Shown: positions 30,304 to 41,600 of the stretch, one piece after another | Layout of the letters: the number at the start of each line of letters is the position of its first letter | Numbering within the stretch: position 1 is the stretch's first letter | Assembly: GCF_019145375.1 (NCBI RefSeq) | Contig: NZ_JAHSTX010000001.1 | Location: 4,117,501 to 4,181,500, forward strand | From: Pseudomonas triticicola | GTDB lineage: Bacteria; Pseudomonadota; Gammaproteobacteria; Pseudomonadales; Pseudomonadaceae | DNA: 64,000 bases | Reading direction: 5' to 3' | Notes under the pieces: model-generated | The model's input: only the letters and a program-made list of their open reading frames with translations | Told to the model about the DNA's origin: nothing | Databases searched by the model: none | Position numbers and translations under genes: made by a program

Positions 30304-31529
30304 TGAAGCGCGTCGTCGTCACCGGCATGGCCGGCATCACCTCGCTGGGCAGCGACTGGCCGACCATTGCCGGCAATTTCGCGGCCAATCGCAGCGGCAT
30401 TCGCCGCATGGACGAGTGGGATCGCTTCACTGAGCTGAACACGCGCCTGGCCGGGCCTATCGATGATTTTCTCGTACCGTCGCACTGGACCCGCAAGCAG
30501 TTGCGCAGTATGGGCCGGGTTTCGCGACTGGCGGTCGGCGCAGCAGAAAAGGCTCTGGCCGATGCTGGCCTGCTCGGTGACGAATCGATCAAGGACGGGC
30601 GCATGGGCGTCGCTTGTGGTTCGTCTACCGGTAGCACTGACGAGATCAAGGCATTTGGCAACATGCTGCTCAACTCGGTGGCCGAGGGGCTGAACGCCAA
30701 CTCCTATGTGCGGATGATGCCGCACACCACCGCCGCCAATATCAGCATTTTCTTCGGCCTCACCGGCCGCCTGATCCCCACCTCCAGCGCCTGCACCAGC
30801 GGCAGCCAGGGCATCGGCTACGCCTATGAGGCAATCAAGTTCGGCCGCCTGCCATTGATGCTCGCCGGCGGCGCGGAAGAACTGTGCCCGACCGAAGCCA
30901 TGGTGTTCGACGCGCTCTACGCCACCAGCCTGAAAAATGATGCACCACAGACCAGCCCACGCCCGTACGACAAGGGCCGCGACGGTCTGGTGATCGGCGA
31001 AGGCGGCGGCATGCTGGTGCTTGAAGAGCTGGAACACGCCCTCGCCCGTGGCGCGCACATTCACGCGGAAGTCGTCGGTTTCGGCAGCAACGCCGACGGC
31101 CAGCACACCACCCGCCCGGAACAGGTCACGATGCGCCGCGCCATGGAGCTGGCCCTGGAAGATGCCGGCCTCAGCCCGGACGCCATCGGCTATGTAAACG
31201 GCCACGGCACCGCGACTGAACAGGGCGACATCGCCGAAACGCTGGCCACCAGCAGCCTGTTCGGCGAACACATGCCGATCAGTTCGCAAAAGAGTTTCCT
31301 CGGCCACACCCTCGGTGCCTGCGGTGCGCTGGAGTCATGGTTCAGCATCGAGATGCTCAAGAGCGACCGTTACGTGCATACCTTCAACCTCGACGAGGTC
31401 GACCCGCACTGCGGCAAGCTCGATTACCTGCGCGGCGAATTTCGTCAGATGCACCACGATTACGTGATGAACAACAATTTCGCTTTCGGCGGCGTCAACA
31501 CCTCGTTGATCTTCCGCCGCTGGGCATAA
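30303..31529 (+). CDS. apeR: Beta-ketoacyl-ACP synthase (ApeR-like)
   Basis: FabF-type ketosynthase of 408 residues with Cys164 in PTSSACTSGSQG, histidine in YVNGHGTATEQGD and histidine in FLGHTLGACGA. ApeR is reported to act in priming or early condensation in the E. coli system; the division of labour with the ApeO-like enzyme here is inferred. It is the last gene of the tightly overlapping run; only a small secreted-protein gene follows before a terminator. Confidence 0.9.
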   Translation: MKRVVVTGMAGITSLGSDWPTIAGNFAANRSGIRRMDEWDRFTELNTRLAGPIDDFLVPSHWTRKQLRSMGRVSRLAVGAAEKALADAGLLGDESIKDGRMGVACGSSTGSTDEIKAFGNMLLNSVAEGLNANSYVRMMPHTTAANISIFFGLTGRLIPTSSACTSGSQGIGYAYEAIKFGRLPLMLAGGAEELCPTEAMVFDALYATSLKNDAPQTSPRPYDKGRDGLVIGEGGGMLVLEELEHALARGAHIHAEVVGFGSNADGQHTTRPEQVTMRRAMELALEDAGLSPDAIGYVNGHGTATEQGDIAETLATSSLFGEHMPISSQKSFLGHTLGACGALESWFSIEMLKSDRYVHTFNLDEVDPHCGKLDYLRGEFRQMHHDYVMNNNFAFGGVNTSLIFRRWA

Positions 31530-31558
31530 CCGAATCAATCCAGGTCAAGGAGACCTAC

Positions 31559-32002
31559 ATGCACTTCAACAAACTCGCCGCCGTCACCCTGCTGCTCTGC
31601 GCCCTGCCAGCGATCAGCCAGGCACGCGACACGGCGGTCTACCTGCCATTCGACAAAGCCGTCGCCGAAGCCACCCGCTCCGGCAAGATCGATGGCAGCG
31701 TGAAATTCTATCTGGCCGGCAACACCCCGGCCGGCAAAGTCACCGTGGTCAGCCCCGACGCCGTGACCAACAAGAAAACCAACGCCTTCAACAAATCCGA
31801 TGAAGTCGCCTGCGAGTGGGTCGCCCAATCGGCAATCATCAGCCTGCACCAGGCCGCGAAAAACGCCGGCGCCAATGCCGTGACCAACATCGTCAGCTTC
31901 TACAAGCGCAACGAGCGCAAGGACGCGCAAACCTACGAATGCCACGCCGGCGCGATCATGGCGGGCGTTGCGCTGAAGGGTGATCTGGCGAAGGTTCAGT
32001 AA
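31559..32002 (+). CDS. Small secreted protein of unknown function (paralogue 1)
   Basis: Protein of 147 residues with a signal peptide (cleavage near ISQARD). The mature part contains GKIDGSVKFYLAGN, KSDEVACEWVAQSAI, GANAVTNIVSFY and YECHAGAIMAGVALKGDL, with two cysteines that may form a disulfide. Homologues are often mislabelled as excinuclease subunits; nothing here supports that. A close paralogue lies 0.8 kb downstream. It has its own AAGGAG and sits 29 bases after the last ketosynthase gene, so it may be read with the cluster. Confidence 0.85.
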   Translation: MHFNKLAAVTLLLCALPAISQARDTAVYLPFDKAVAEATRSGKIDGSVKFYLAGNTPAGKVTVVSPDAVTNKKTNAFNKSDEVACEWVAQSAIISLHQAAKNAGANAVTNIVSFYKRNERKDAQTYECHAGAIMAGVALKGDLAKVQ

Positions 32003-32016
32003 ACGCCAGAAATGAC

Positions 32017-32040
32017 AAAGGGCGCCGTTTGGCGCCCTTT
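32017..32040 (+). terminator. Rho-independent terminator after the aryl polyene cluster
   Basis: AAAGGGCGCC-GTTT-GGCGCCCTTT forms a perfect 10-bp stem with a 4-base loop, 14 bases after the stop of the secreted-protein gene. The T-run is short (CTTT then CAC). The 209-base stretch on to the PemK-like gene holds nothing else recognisable. Confidence 0.75.
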
Positions 32041-32211
32041 CACAGACAGGTTGGCTTGTCATCGCCGATTACCTGCCTGGCTCTGCGATGGCTGGTTACC
32101 CAGGATCCTCAGAGTCTCACAAGCCCCTTTCGGGAACGCAGGCAGTATTGCTTGAAATGCATCGGCAGACAACGGCTGGCGTTTCGCCTCTCGGCGCCAT
32201 ATTCAGTGCCA

Positions 32212-32595
32212 TCACAATCCCAGGGCCTGTCTCACTGCGGCTTTGATGGCGCTGAATTCTTCTATTGCGAGATGTGAAATCAGATAGACGCGCCTCCCTC
32301 TCCGATCTCGACTTTTAATTCGGTCGAGCCGTGAAAGGTTGACCGTCGCCACCATGTCACATTTGGCCCAGCATTTCGGACTGGCGCCTTGTAGATGACT
32401 CGCCAGCTCAAGATGGTGATCAAGCAGACGATCAGGCGCTGTAGTACTCAAAGGCACCACAGTTACCAACAGACTATTGCTGCGGTGTTTACGCAGAACG
32501 ACAACGGGCCTGACTTTCACCATCTCAGGCACTTCATAGCCTCTGAAATCGCAAATCAGCACGCTGCGCTCCTTGGGCTGGTATCGAAGAGGCAT
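32212..32595 (-). CDS. PemK/MazF-like toxin-family protein, without visible antitoxin
   Basis: Protein of 127 residues with MazF-family traits: RSVLICDFRGYEVPEMVKVRPVVVL in the first strands, then VTVVPLSTTAPD and KCDMVATVNLSRLDRI. No antitoxin-sized gene accompanies it. It lies between two paralogous secreted-protein genes, on the opposite strand, in DNA that is visibly more AT-rich than its surroundings, so it was probably inserted. Start ATG 32595 is chosen; a GTG three codons upstream (32604) is also possible. Function as a ribonuclease is by family only. Confidence 0.75.
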   Translation of the reverse strand: MPLRYQPKERSVLICDFRGYEVPEMVKVRPVVVLRKHRSNSLLVTVVPLSTTAPDRLLDHHLELASHLQGASPKCWAKCDMVATVNLSRLDRIKSRDRRGRRVYLISHLAIEEFSAIKAAVRQALGL

Positions 32596-32781
32596 CCGTG
32601 GCACTCACTGGAAAAGAGGCGATTTTGCGCAAAAATCGAGCGTTCCCCTAAGGCAGATCCGTAACGGGAAATGTAGCTCTCTGCAATCCCCTCGCTCCCT
32701 TGCACCATCTAGACTCGCTTAAGCAGGTCCCGGCTCAGTACCTGCCCTCGCAGTTCCCTTTCACCGTCAAAGGAGATGACC

Positions 32782-33219
32782 ATGCAAGTGAAAGCCCTGA
32801 TGGCCGCTGCGCTTATCGCCCTGCTGCCCAGTGCCAGCCATGCCACCAACCTCATGTACATGCCTTTCGAAACCGTGCTGTCGGACGCCATTCGCGCCGG
32901 TCGGCTGGATGGCAGTGTGAAGTTCTACCTGATCGGCAACGGGCCGCAGGGCACTCAGCAGTTGCTGCGCCAAGGGGTGGTCAGTGATTTGAAAACCAAC
33001 GGTTTCAACAAGAGCGACCAGGCTTCGTGCGAATGGGTGCTGCAGTCGAATCTGATCAAATTGCAGGCTGATGCCAAGCGGGTCGGGGCGAATGCGGTTG
33101 TGAATATCGTCAGTTACTACGACCAGCATGTGCGCAAGGATTTGAATACGTACGAGTGCCGGGCAGGAGTTTTTGTTACCCGGGTGGCTTTGAAGGGGGA
33201 TTTGGTGCGGTTGCCCTGA
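32782..33219 (+). CDS. Small secreted protein of unknown function (paralogue 2)
   Basis: Protein of 145 residues, signal peptide ending near ASHATN. It aligns along its length with the product of the gene at 31559: GRLDGSVKFYLIGN, NGFNKSDQASCEWVLQSN, GANAVVNIVSYY and YECRAGVFVTRVALKGDL. AAGGAG lies just before, favouring ATG 32782 over the ATG two codons earlier. A tandem duplication later split by the PemK-like gene is the simplest history. Function unknown. Confidence 0.85.
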   Translation: MQVKALMAAALIALLPSASHATNLMYMPFETVLSDAIRAGRLDGSVKFYLIGNGPQGTQQLLRQGVVSDLKTNGFNKSDQASCEWVLQSNLIKLQADAKRVGANAVVNIVSYYDQHVRKDLNTYECRAGVFVTRVALKGDLVRLP

Positions 33220-33243
33220 AATCTGTGATGTTTGGGCCGACGC

Positions 33244-33310
33244 CTTCGCGAGCAGGCTCGCTCCCACCTTGGAATGCTTTTCCCTGTGTGCGAGCCTGCT
33301 CGCGAAAGCG
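33244..33310. repeat. REP pair, family A, tail-to-tail arrangement
   Basis: Two family A cores in the opposite relative arrangement to most copies here: the TTCGCGAGCAGGCTCGCTCC strand comes first (about 33245-33267) and GCGAGCCTGCTCGCGAA second (33290-33306). It separates the secreted-protein gene from the convergent LysR gene. Confidence 0.85.
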
Positions 33311-33320
33311 CCAGCCGCCT

Positions 33321-34223
33321 TCACACCGTCAGGGGCTCAACCTTGCGCGTCAGCAGTTCGACAAACGCCTTGGCCATCGGTGATTTCTGATCTTTGCGCT
33401 GCACCAGCCAAACCGCCGAAATCGCTTCAGGATCGAGCAGCGGGCGGTAGACCACGCCGTCGATGCGCATGCGTTGGTAGGACGCTGGCAGCACCGATAC
33501 ACCCAAGCCCGCCGCCACCAGACCGATGATGGTCATCGCCTCGCCAGCCTCTTGAGCGAAGTGCGGGCTGAAGCCGGCGTCACGGGCCAGACTGAGCAGT
33601 TGTGCGTACAGCCCGCTGCCATAGCTGCGCGGGAAAAACACGAATGGCTCCAGCGCCAGCGCCGAGAGAAACAGGCCTTCGTCGCTGCCTTGGGCCAACG
33701 GATGCTTGGAACTGAGCACCGCCACCAATGGCTCGCGCATCAACTCCACAACACTCAGTGAATCCGGCAATCCGAGCGGGCGCATGATGCCGACTTCGAT
33801 CGACTCGTCCACCAAGGCATCGGCGACCATGGTGCTGCTCATTTCGCGCAAATTCAGATGCACCGCCGGAAAGCGCTGACGAAAGGAAAAAATCGCCTGC
33901 GGAATGGTCGAGTTGAACGGCGCCGACGAGGTGAAGCCAATCTTCAACTCACCCAGCTCGCCAAGTTGCGCACGGCGGGCAACATCCGCCGCCTTGTCGA
34001 CTTGTGCCAGCACCAGCCGCGCCTCCTGCAGAAACAACCTGCCCGCCTCGCTCAATTCGACCCGACGATTGGTGCGCTCGAACAATCGCGCGCCGAGCTG
34101 TTGCTCCAGCGCCTGAATCTGCTGGCTCAGTGGTGGCTGGGAGATGCCCAGCACCTGTGCGGCCCGGCCAAAATGCAGTTCTTCGGCGACGGCGATGAAG
34201 TAACGCAGATGACGCAGTTCCAT
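33321..34223 (-). CDS. LysR-family transcriptional regulator
   Basis: Regulator of 300 residues. The N-terminal winged helix-turn-helix is typical (MELRHLRYFIAVAEELHFGR, ISQPPLSQQIQALEQQLGARL), followed by a two-lobed effector domain of the BenM/CatM-like subgroup (LKIGFTSSAPFNSTIP, VAAGLGVSVLPAS). It is divergent from an MFS transporter gene across a 118-base AT-rich gap that should hold both promoters, so it very likely controls the transporter. The effector is unknown. Confidence 0.93.
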   Translation of the reverse strand: MELRHLRYFIAVAEELHFGRAAQVLGISQPPLSQQIQALEQQLGARLFERTNRRVELSEAGRLFLQEARLVLAQVDKAADVARRAQLGELGELKIGFTSSAPFNSTIPQAIFSFRQRFPAVHLNLREMSSTMVADALVDESIEVGIMRPLGLPDSLSVVELMREPLVAVLSSKHPLAQGSDEGLFLSALALEPFVFFPRSYGSGLYAQLLSLARDAGFSPHFAQEAGEAMTIIGLVAAGLGVSVLPASYQRMRIDGVVYRPLLDPEAISAVWLVQRKDQKSPMAKAFVELLTRKVEPLTV

Positions 34224-34341
34224 AGGATTACCATTAGGTCGCTGAAGCTATCAAACAGGTCGAACAATATATTGGATAGAAACATTAGCCAGCTATATGA
34301 TTTTTTCATTGCCTGCCCGGCTGTGCTTTCCGAGGTCTGAA

Positions 34342-35616
34342 GTGAAAACTGCTGTTGCGCCCCTTGCCCACGAAGTCCCGCCCGCTGCCGGCGATGATAC
34401 CCTCGCCGAGCTGCAGGAGATCTACATCGAAAAAGGCACGCCGGCGTTCATGCGCACGGTACTGGCGCTGTTCTGTGGCGGTTTTGCGACGTTTGCCCTG
34501 CTCTACTGCGTGCAACCGATGATGCCGCTGCTGTCCCACGAATACGGGATCAATGCCGCGCAGAGCAGCCTGATCCTCTCGGTGGCGACCGGCATGTTGG
34601 CCTTCGGTCTGCTGATCACCGGGCCGATTTCCGACCGCATCGGCCGTAAACCAGTGATGGTCGCGGCGCTGTTCGCTGCCGCGGTGTGCACCATCGCCAG
34701 TTCGATGATGCCGAGCTGGCAGGGCGTATTGATCATGCGTGCGCTGATCGGCCTGTCATTGAGCGGTCTGGCAGCGGTAGCGATGACCTATCTGAGCGAA
34801 GAAATCCATCCACAACACATCGGCCTGGCGATGGGTTTGTACATCGGCGGAAACGCGATCGGCGGGATGAGCGGGCGCTTGATCACCGGCGTGCTGATCG
34901 ACTTCGTCAGCTGGCACACGGCGATGCTGGTGATTGGCGGTCTGGCGCTGGTCGCGGCGGCGGTGTTCTGGAAGATCCTCCCGGAGTCGCGCAACTTCCG
35001 TGCTCGCTCGCTGCACCCGCGCAGCCTGCTCGACGGCTTCACCATGCATTTTCGCGACGCCGGGCTGCCGCTGCTGTTTCTCGAAGCGTTTGTGCTGATG
35101 GGCGCGTTTGTCACGCTGTTCAACTACATCGGGTACCGCTTGCTGGCGGCGCCGTACAACCTCGATCAGGTATTTGTCGGATTGCTCTCGGTGGTCTACC
35201 TGTCGGGGATCTACAGCTCGGCGAAAATCGGTTCTTTGGCGGACAAGCTGGGGCGACGCAAAGTGCTCTGGGCGACCATTGCGCTGATGTTCGCCGGACT
35301 GGCACTGACCATGTTCACTTCCTTGTTGCTGGTGATCGTCGGCATGCTGGTGTTCACCTTCGGCTTCTTCGCCGCGCACTCGGTGGCGAGCAGCTGGATC
35401 GGCCGGCGCGCGTTGACCGCCAAGGGTCAGGCGTCGTCGCTGTATCTGTTCAGTTATTACGCCGGGTCGAGCATTGCCGGGACGGCGGGCGGAGTGTTCT
35501 GGCATCTGGGCGGGTGGAACGGGATCGGGCTGTTTATTGGTGCGTTGTTGCTGATTGCCCTGCTGGTGGCGTTGAAACTGGCGAAGTTGCCGCCGTTGCA
35601 GGGTGTCAAAGCCTGA
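34342..35616 (+). CDS. MFS transporter (YnfM-like)
   Basis: Inner-membrane transporter of 424 residues with 12 helices and the MFS loop motif GPISDRIGRKPVM between helices 2 and 3, repeated as GSLADKLGRRKVL in the second half. It groups by appearance with YnfM-type efflux proteins; substrate unknown. GTG 34342 is chosen, with GAGG 6 bases before it; the frame is open to 34297, but that start has no ribosome site. Divergent from the LysR gene. Confidence 0.92.
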   Translation: MKTAVAPLAHEVPPAAGDDTLAELQEIYIEKGTPAFMRTVLALFCGGFATFALLYCVQPMMPLLSHEYGINAAQSSLILSVATGMLAFGLLITGPISDRIGRKPVMVAALFAAAVCTIASSMMPSWQGVLIMRALIGLSLSGLAAVAMTYLSEEIHPQHIGLAMGLYIGGNAIGGMSGRLITGVLIDFVSWHTAMLVIGGLALVAAAVFWKILPESRNFRARSLHPRSLLDGFTMHFRDAGLPLLFLEAFVLMGAFVTLFNYIGYRLLAAPYNLDQVFVGLLSVVYLSGIYSSAKIGSLADKLGRRKVLWATIALMFAGLALTMFTSLLLVIVGMLVFTFGFFAAHSVASSWIGRRALTAKGQASSLYLFSYYAGSSIAGTAGGVFWHLGGWNGIGLFIGALLLIALLVALKLAKLPPLQGVKA

Positions 35617-35634
35617 CATAAAACCCTGTGGGAG

Positions 35635-35717
35635 CGAGCCTGCTCGCGAATGCACTGTGTCAGGCAACATCAGTGTTGAATGACACACCGCTTTCGCGAG
35701 CAGGCTCGCTCCCACAG
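35635..35717. repeat. REP inverted pair (REPIN), family A
   Basis: Inverted pair of the CTGTGGGAGCGAGCCTGCTC core between the convergent MFS and hemE genes, upstream of their shared terminator. Confidence 0.9.
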
Positions 35718-35750
35718 TTGATTTGGGTACGACATTAGATCGTGCAAAAG

Positions 35751-35780
35751 AAAACGCCCGGCATTGGCCGGGCGTTTTTT
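35751..35780. terminator. Bidirectional rho-independent terminator (MFS gene / hemE)
   Basis: AAAACGCCCGGC-ATTG-GCCGGGCGTTTT forms a 12-bp stem followed by T-rich tails on both strands, between the convergent MFS and hemE genes. Confidence 0.9.
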
Positions 35781-35792
35781 ATTGGGCGCTGA

Positions 35793-36860
35793 TCACTCGT
35801 GATACTGCGCCGACAGCTCATGCACCGCACGAAGGAACGCGCCGGCATGTTCTGGATCGACTTCCGGGGTGATGCCGTGGCCAAGGTTGAACACGTGGCC
35901 GCTGCCCTTGCCGTAGCTGGCGAGGATGCGCCCGACTTCAGTGCGGATCGCTTCCGGTTTGGCGTAGAGCACGGTCGGGTCCATGTTGCCTTGCAGCGCG
36001 ACCTTGTCGCCGACACGGGCACGGGCGTTGCCGATGTCGCAGGTCCAGTCCAGACCGAGGGCGTCGGCGCCGGCTTCGGCGATGCTTTCCAGCCACAGGC
36101 CGCCGTTCTTGGTGAAGAGGATCACTGGCACTTTGCGTCCGTCGTTCTCGCGGATCAGGCCGCTGACGATTTTCTTCATGTAGGCCAGGGAGAATTCCTG
36201 ATACGCCGCCGCCGACAGGTTGCCGCCCCAGGTATCGAAGATCTGCACCGCTTGTGCACCGGCCATGATCTGGCCGTTGAGGTACGAAGTCACCGATTGC
36301 GCCAATTTGTCGAGCAACAGGTGCATGGCTTGCGGATTGTCGTAAAGCATCGCCTTGGTCTTGCGGAAGTCTTTTGACGAGCCGCCTTCGACCATGTAAG
36401 TCGCGAGGGTCCACGGGCTGCCGGAGAAACCGATCAGCGGCACACGTCCGTTCAGCTCGCGACGGATGGTGCTGACCGCGTCCATCACGTAGCCGAGGTC
36501 TTTGTGCGGATCCGGGATCGGCAGGGCTTCGATGTCGGCCAGGGTGCTGACAACTTTTTTGAAGCGCGGGCCTTCACCGGTCTCAAAGTACAGGCCCTGG
36601 CCCATGGCATCGGGAATGGTGAGGATGTCGGAAAACAGGATCGCCGCGTCCAGTTGGGGATAGCGGTCGAGCGGTTGCAGGGTGACTTCGCAGGCGAATT
36701 GCGGATTCATGCACAGGCTCATGAAGTCGCCGGCATGCGCGCGACTGGCGCGGTATTCCGGGAGGTAGCGACCGGCCTGGCGCATCATCCACACAGGGGT
36801 GACGTCAACGGGTTGCTTGAGCAGGGCGCGGAGGAAACGGTCGTTCTTCAGGGCAGTCAT
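35793..36860 (-). CDS. hemE: Uroporphyrinogen decarboxylase
   Basis: Enzyme of 355 residues that removes four carboxyl groups from uroporphyrinogen III to give coproporphyrinogen III in heme synthesis, in the cytoplasm. Signature blocks are present: [14 protein letters not shown] near the N-terminus (substrate-binding arginines), [14 protein letters not shown] (catalytic aspartate), and [15 protein letters not shown]. Length is normal. It lies downstream of gltD on the same strand after a 253-base gap that holds a REP pair. Confidence 0.97.
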   Translation of the reverse strand: MTALKNDRFLRALLKQPVDVTPVWMMRQAGRYLPEYRASRAHAGDFMSLCMNPQFACEVTLQPLDRYPQLDAAILFSDILTIPDAMGQGLYFETGEGPRFKKVVSTLADIEALPIPDPHKDLGYVMDAVSTIRRELNGRVPLIGFSGSPWTLATYMVEGGSSKDFRKTKAMLYDNPQAMHLLLDKLAQSVTSYLNGQIMAGAQAVQIFDTWGGNLSAAAYQEFSLAYMKKIVSGLIRENDGRKVPVILFTKNGGLWLESIAEAGADALGLDWTCDIGNARARVGDKVALQGNMDPTVLYAKPEAIRTEVGRILASYGKGSGHVFNLGHGITPEVDPEHAGAFLRAVHELSAQYHE

Positions 36861-36992
36861 GTCGGCATCCGGAAAAAAAGTGCGGGCATTTTCTCAGAGC
36901 GCGAGGCAAAAGGCACGGATGTGGGTCAGCCTTTTGTCTATCGGGTCAATTTGTCGCGCTGGAACACGATTTTCCGCAACACCCTAAAACAA

Positions 36993-37085
36993 CTGTGGGA
37001 GCGAGCCTGCTCGCGAAGAGGCCGGCACATCCAACATTGAAGTTGGCTGACAGACCGCTTTCGCGAGCAGGCTCGCTCCCACAGG
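36993..37085. repeat. REP inverted pair (REPIN), family A
   Basis: Inverted pair of the CTGTGGGAGCGAGCCTGCTC core between gltD and hemE, in the leader region of hemE. Confidence 0.9.
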
Positions 37086-37113
37086 GTTATTGCGTTTGGC
37101 TCAGGTGCCGGGG

Positions 37114-38652
<1,539 letters not shown>

Positions 38653-38655
38653 TCG

Positions 38656-41600
38656 TTACTGCGGACTCGCACGAGTGCTTGAGAGCAGAGATTTCAAGCT
38701 CGCCGCCTTAGGCTTGACCAACCAGAAACGACGCACGTAATCATCGAGGTTCTCGGCGAGTTCACGACCCCACTCGCTGTCGGTTTCGGCGACGTACTCG
38801 TTCAGCACGTTCTGCAGGTGGCTGCGATAGGCTTCCATCGCCTCGCCGCTGATCCGCTGGATCTCCACCAGTTCGTGATTGACCCGGTCAACGAAGGTGT
38901 TGTCCTGATCGAGCACGTAGGCGAAACCACCGGTCATGCCAGAACCGAAGTTGTAACCGGTCTTGCCGAGCACGCAGACGAAACCACCAGTCATGTACTC
39001 GCAGCAGTGATCGCCAGTGCCTTCCACGACGGTGTGGGCACCGGAGTTACGCACGGCGAAACGCTCGCCTGCGGTGCCGGCGGCGAACAGCTTGCCGCCA
39101 GTGGCACCGTACAGGCAGGTGTTGCCGATGATGGCACTTTCCTGAGTCTTATAAACGCTGCCCTTCGGCGGCACGATGGTCAGCTTGCCACCGGTCATGC
39201 CTTTGCCGACGTAGTCGTTGGCGTCGCCTTCGAGGTACATGTTCAGACCGCCGGCGTTCCACACGCCGAAGCTCTGCCCCGCCGTGCCTCTGAAACGGAA
39301 GGTGATCGGCGCCTTGGCCATGCCCTGGTTGCCGTGCTTGCGCGCGATTTCGCCGGAGATCCGGGCGCCGATCGAACGGTCGCAGTTGCAGATATCCAGC
39401 TCGAACTCGGCGCCGCTGAGGTCGTTGATCGCCGACGAGGCCAGCTCGACCATCTTCTCCGCGAGCAGACCTTTGTCGAACGGCGGGTTGCGCTCAACGC
39501 CGCAGAACTGCGGTTTGTCCGCCGGGATGTGATCGCTGCCCAACAGCGGCGTCAGGTCCAGGTGATGCTGCTTGGCGGTCTGGCCTTCGAGGATTTCCAG
39601 CAGATCAGTGCGACCGATCAGCTCTTCGAGGGAGCGCACACCCAGTTTGGCCAGCCACTCACGGGTTTCTTCGGCGACGTAGGTGAAGAAATTCACCACC
39701 ATGTCGACGGTGCCGATGTAGTGATCCTTGCGCAGTTTCTCGTTCTGCGTCGCGACGCCAGTGGCGCAGTTGTTCAGATGGCAGATGCGCAGGTATTTGC
39801 AGCCCAGTGCGATCATCGGCGCGGTACCGAAGCCGAAGCTCTCGGCGCCAAGGATCGCGGCCTTGATCACGTCGAGACCGGTTTTCAGGCCACCGTCGGT
39901 CTGCACCCGGACTTTGCCGCGCAGGTCGTTGCCGCGCAAAGTCTGGTGGGTTTCAGCCAGACCGAGTTCCCACGGCGCGCCAGCGTACTTGATCGAGGTC
40001 AACGGCGAAGCACCGGTGCCACCGTCATAGCCGGAAATGGTGATCAAGTCCGCATAGGCCTTGGCCACACCGGCAGCAATGGTGCCGACGCCCGCTTCTG
40101 CTACCAGCTTCACCGAAACCAGCGCCTGCGGGTTGACCTGCTTCAAGTCAAAGATCAACTGCGACAAATCTTCGATCGAATAGATGTCGTGGTGCGGCGG
40201 TGGCGAAATCAGGGTCACGCCCGGCACTGCATAACGCAGCTTGGCAATCAGCCCGTTGACCTTGCCGCCCGGCAGTTGCCCGCCCTCGCCCGGCTTGGCG
40301 CCTTGGGCGACCTTGATCTGCAGCACTTCGGCGTTGACCAGGTATTCCGGAGTTACACCAAAACGGCCGGTGGCAACCTGTTTGATTTTCGAGCTCTTGA
40401 TGGTGCCGTAACGTGCCGGATCTTCACCACCTTCGCCGGAGTTGGAACGCGCACCGAGGCGGTTCATGGCTTCGGCCAGGGCTTCGTGAGCTTCCGGCGA
40501 CAGTGCGCCCAGCGAGATGCCGGCGGAATCGAAGCGCTTGAGCACCGACTCCAGCGGCTCGACTTCACTGATGTCCAGCGGCGTGTCGAGGGTCTTGACC
40601 TTGAACAGGTCGCGAATCATCGACACCGGACGGTTGTCCACCAGCGAGGTGTATTCCTTGAACTTGGCGTAGTCGCCCTGCTGCACAGCGGCTTGCAGAG
40701 TGTTGACCACGTCCGGGTTGTAGGCGTGATATTCGCCACCATGGACGAACTTCAGCAGACCGCCCTGCTGAATCGGCTTGCGCGGGCTCCAGGCTTCGAC
40801 GGCGAGGGCTTTCTGCTCGGCTTCGATGTCGACGAAACGCGCGCCCTTAATGCGGCTCGGCACACCACGGAAACTCAGCTCGCAAACTTCTTCGGACAGG
40901 CCGATGGCTTCGAACAGCTGCGCACCGCGGTACGAAGCGATGGTCGAGATACCCATCTTCGACAGGATCTTCAGCAGACCTTTGGTGATGCCTTTGCGGT
41001 AGTTCTTGAACACCTCGTAGAGGTCGCCCAGGACTTCACCGGTACGGATCAGGTCACCCAATACTTCGTAGGCCAGGAACGGATAGACCGCCGAGGCGCC
41101 AAAGCCGATCAGCACCGCGAAGTGATGCGGGTCACGGGCGGTCGCGGTTTCAACGAGGATGTTGGAATCGCAACGCAGGCCTTTCTCGGTCAGGCGGTGG
41201 TGCACTGCACCGGTCGCCAGCGAAGCGTGGATCGGCAGCTTGCCCGGGGCAATATGGCGGTCGCTGAGGACGATCTGGGTACGCCCGGCGCGCACAGCTT
41301 CTTCAGCCTGATCGGCAACGTTGCGGATCGCCGCTTCGAGGCCGAGGCTTTCGTCGTAGTTGAGGTCGATGATCGCCCGTTCGAAACCCGGACGGTCGAG
41401 GTTCATCAGCGAGCGCCACTTGGCCGGAGAGATCACTGGCGAGCTGAGGATCACGCGCGAGGCGTGTTCCGGCGACTCCTGGAAAATGTTGCGCTCGGCA
41501 CCGAGGCAGATTTCCAGCGACATCACGATCGCTTCACGCAGCGGGTCGATCGGCGGGTTGGTCACCTGCGCGAACTGCTGACGGAAATAGTCGTACGGCG

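Noticed and set aside
31559..32002. Excinuclease subunit function for the small secreted protein
   Set aside because: The protein is a 147-residue exported protein with no ATPase or UvrA motif; the common database label is not supported by the sequence.
33244..37085. Recurring palindromic repeats as a CRISPR array
   Set aside because: Copies are scattered singly between genes, not in regular repeat-spacer order, and no cas genes are present.
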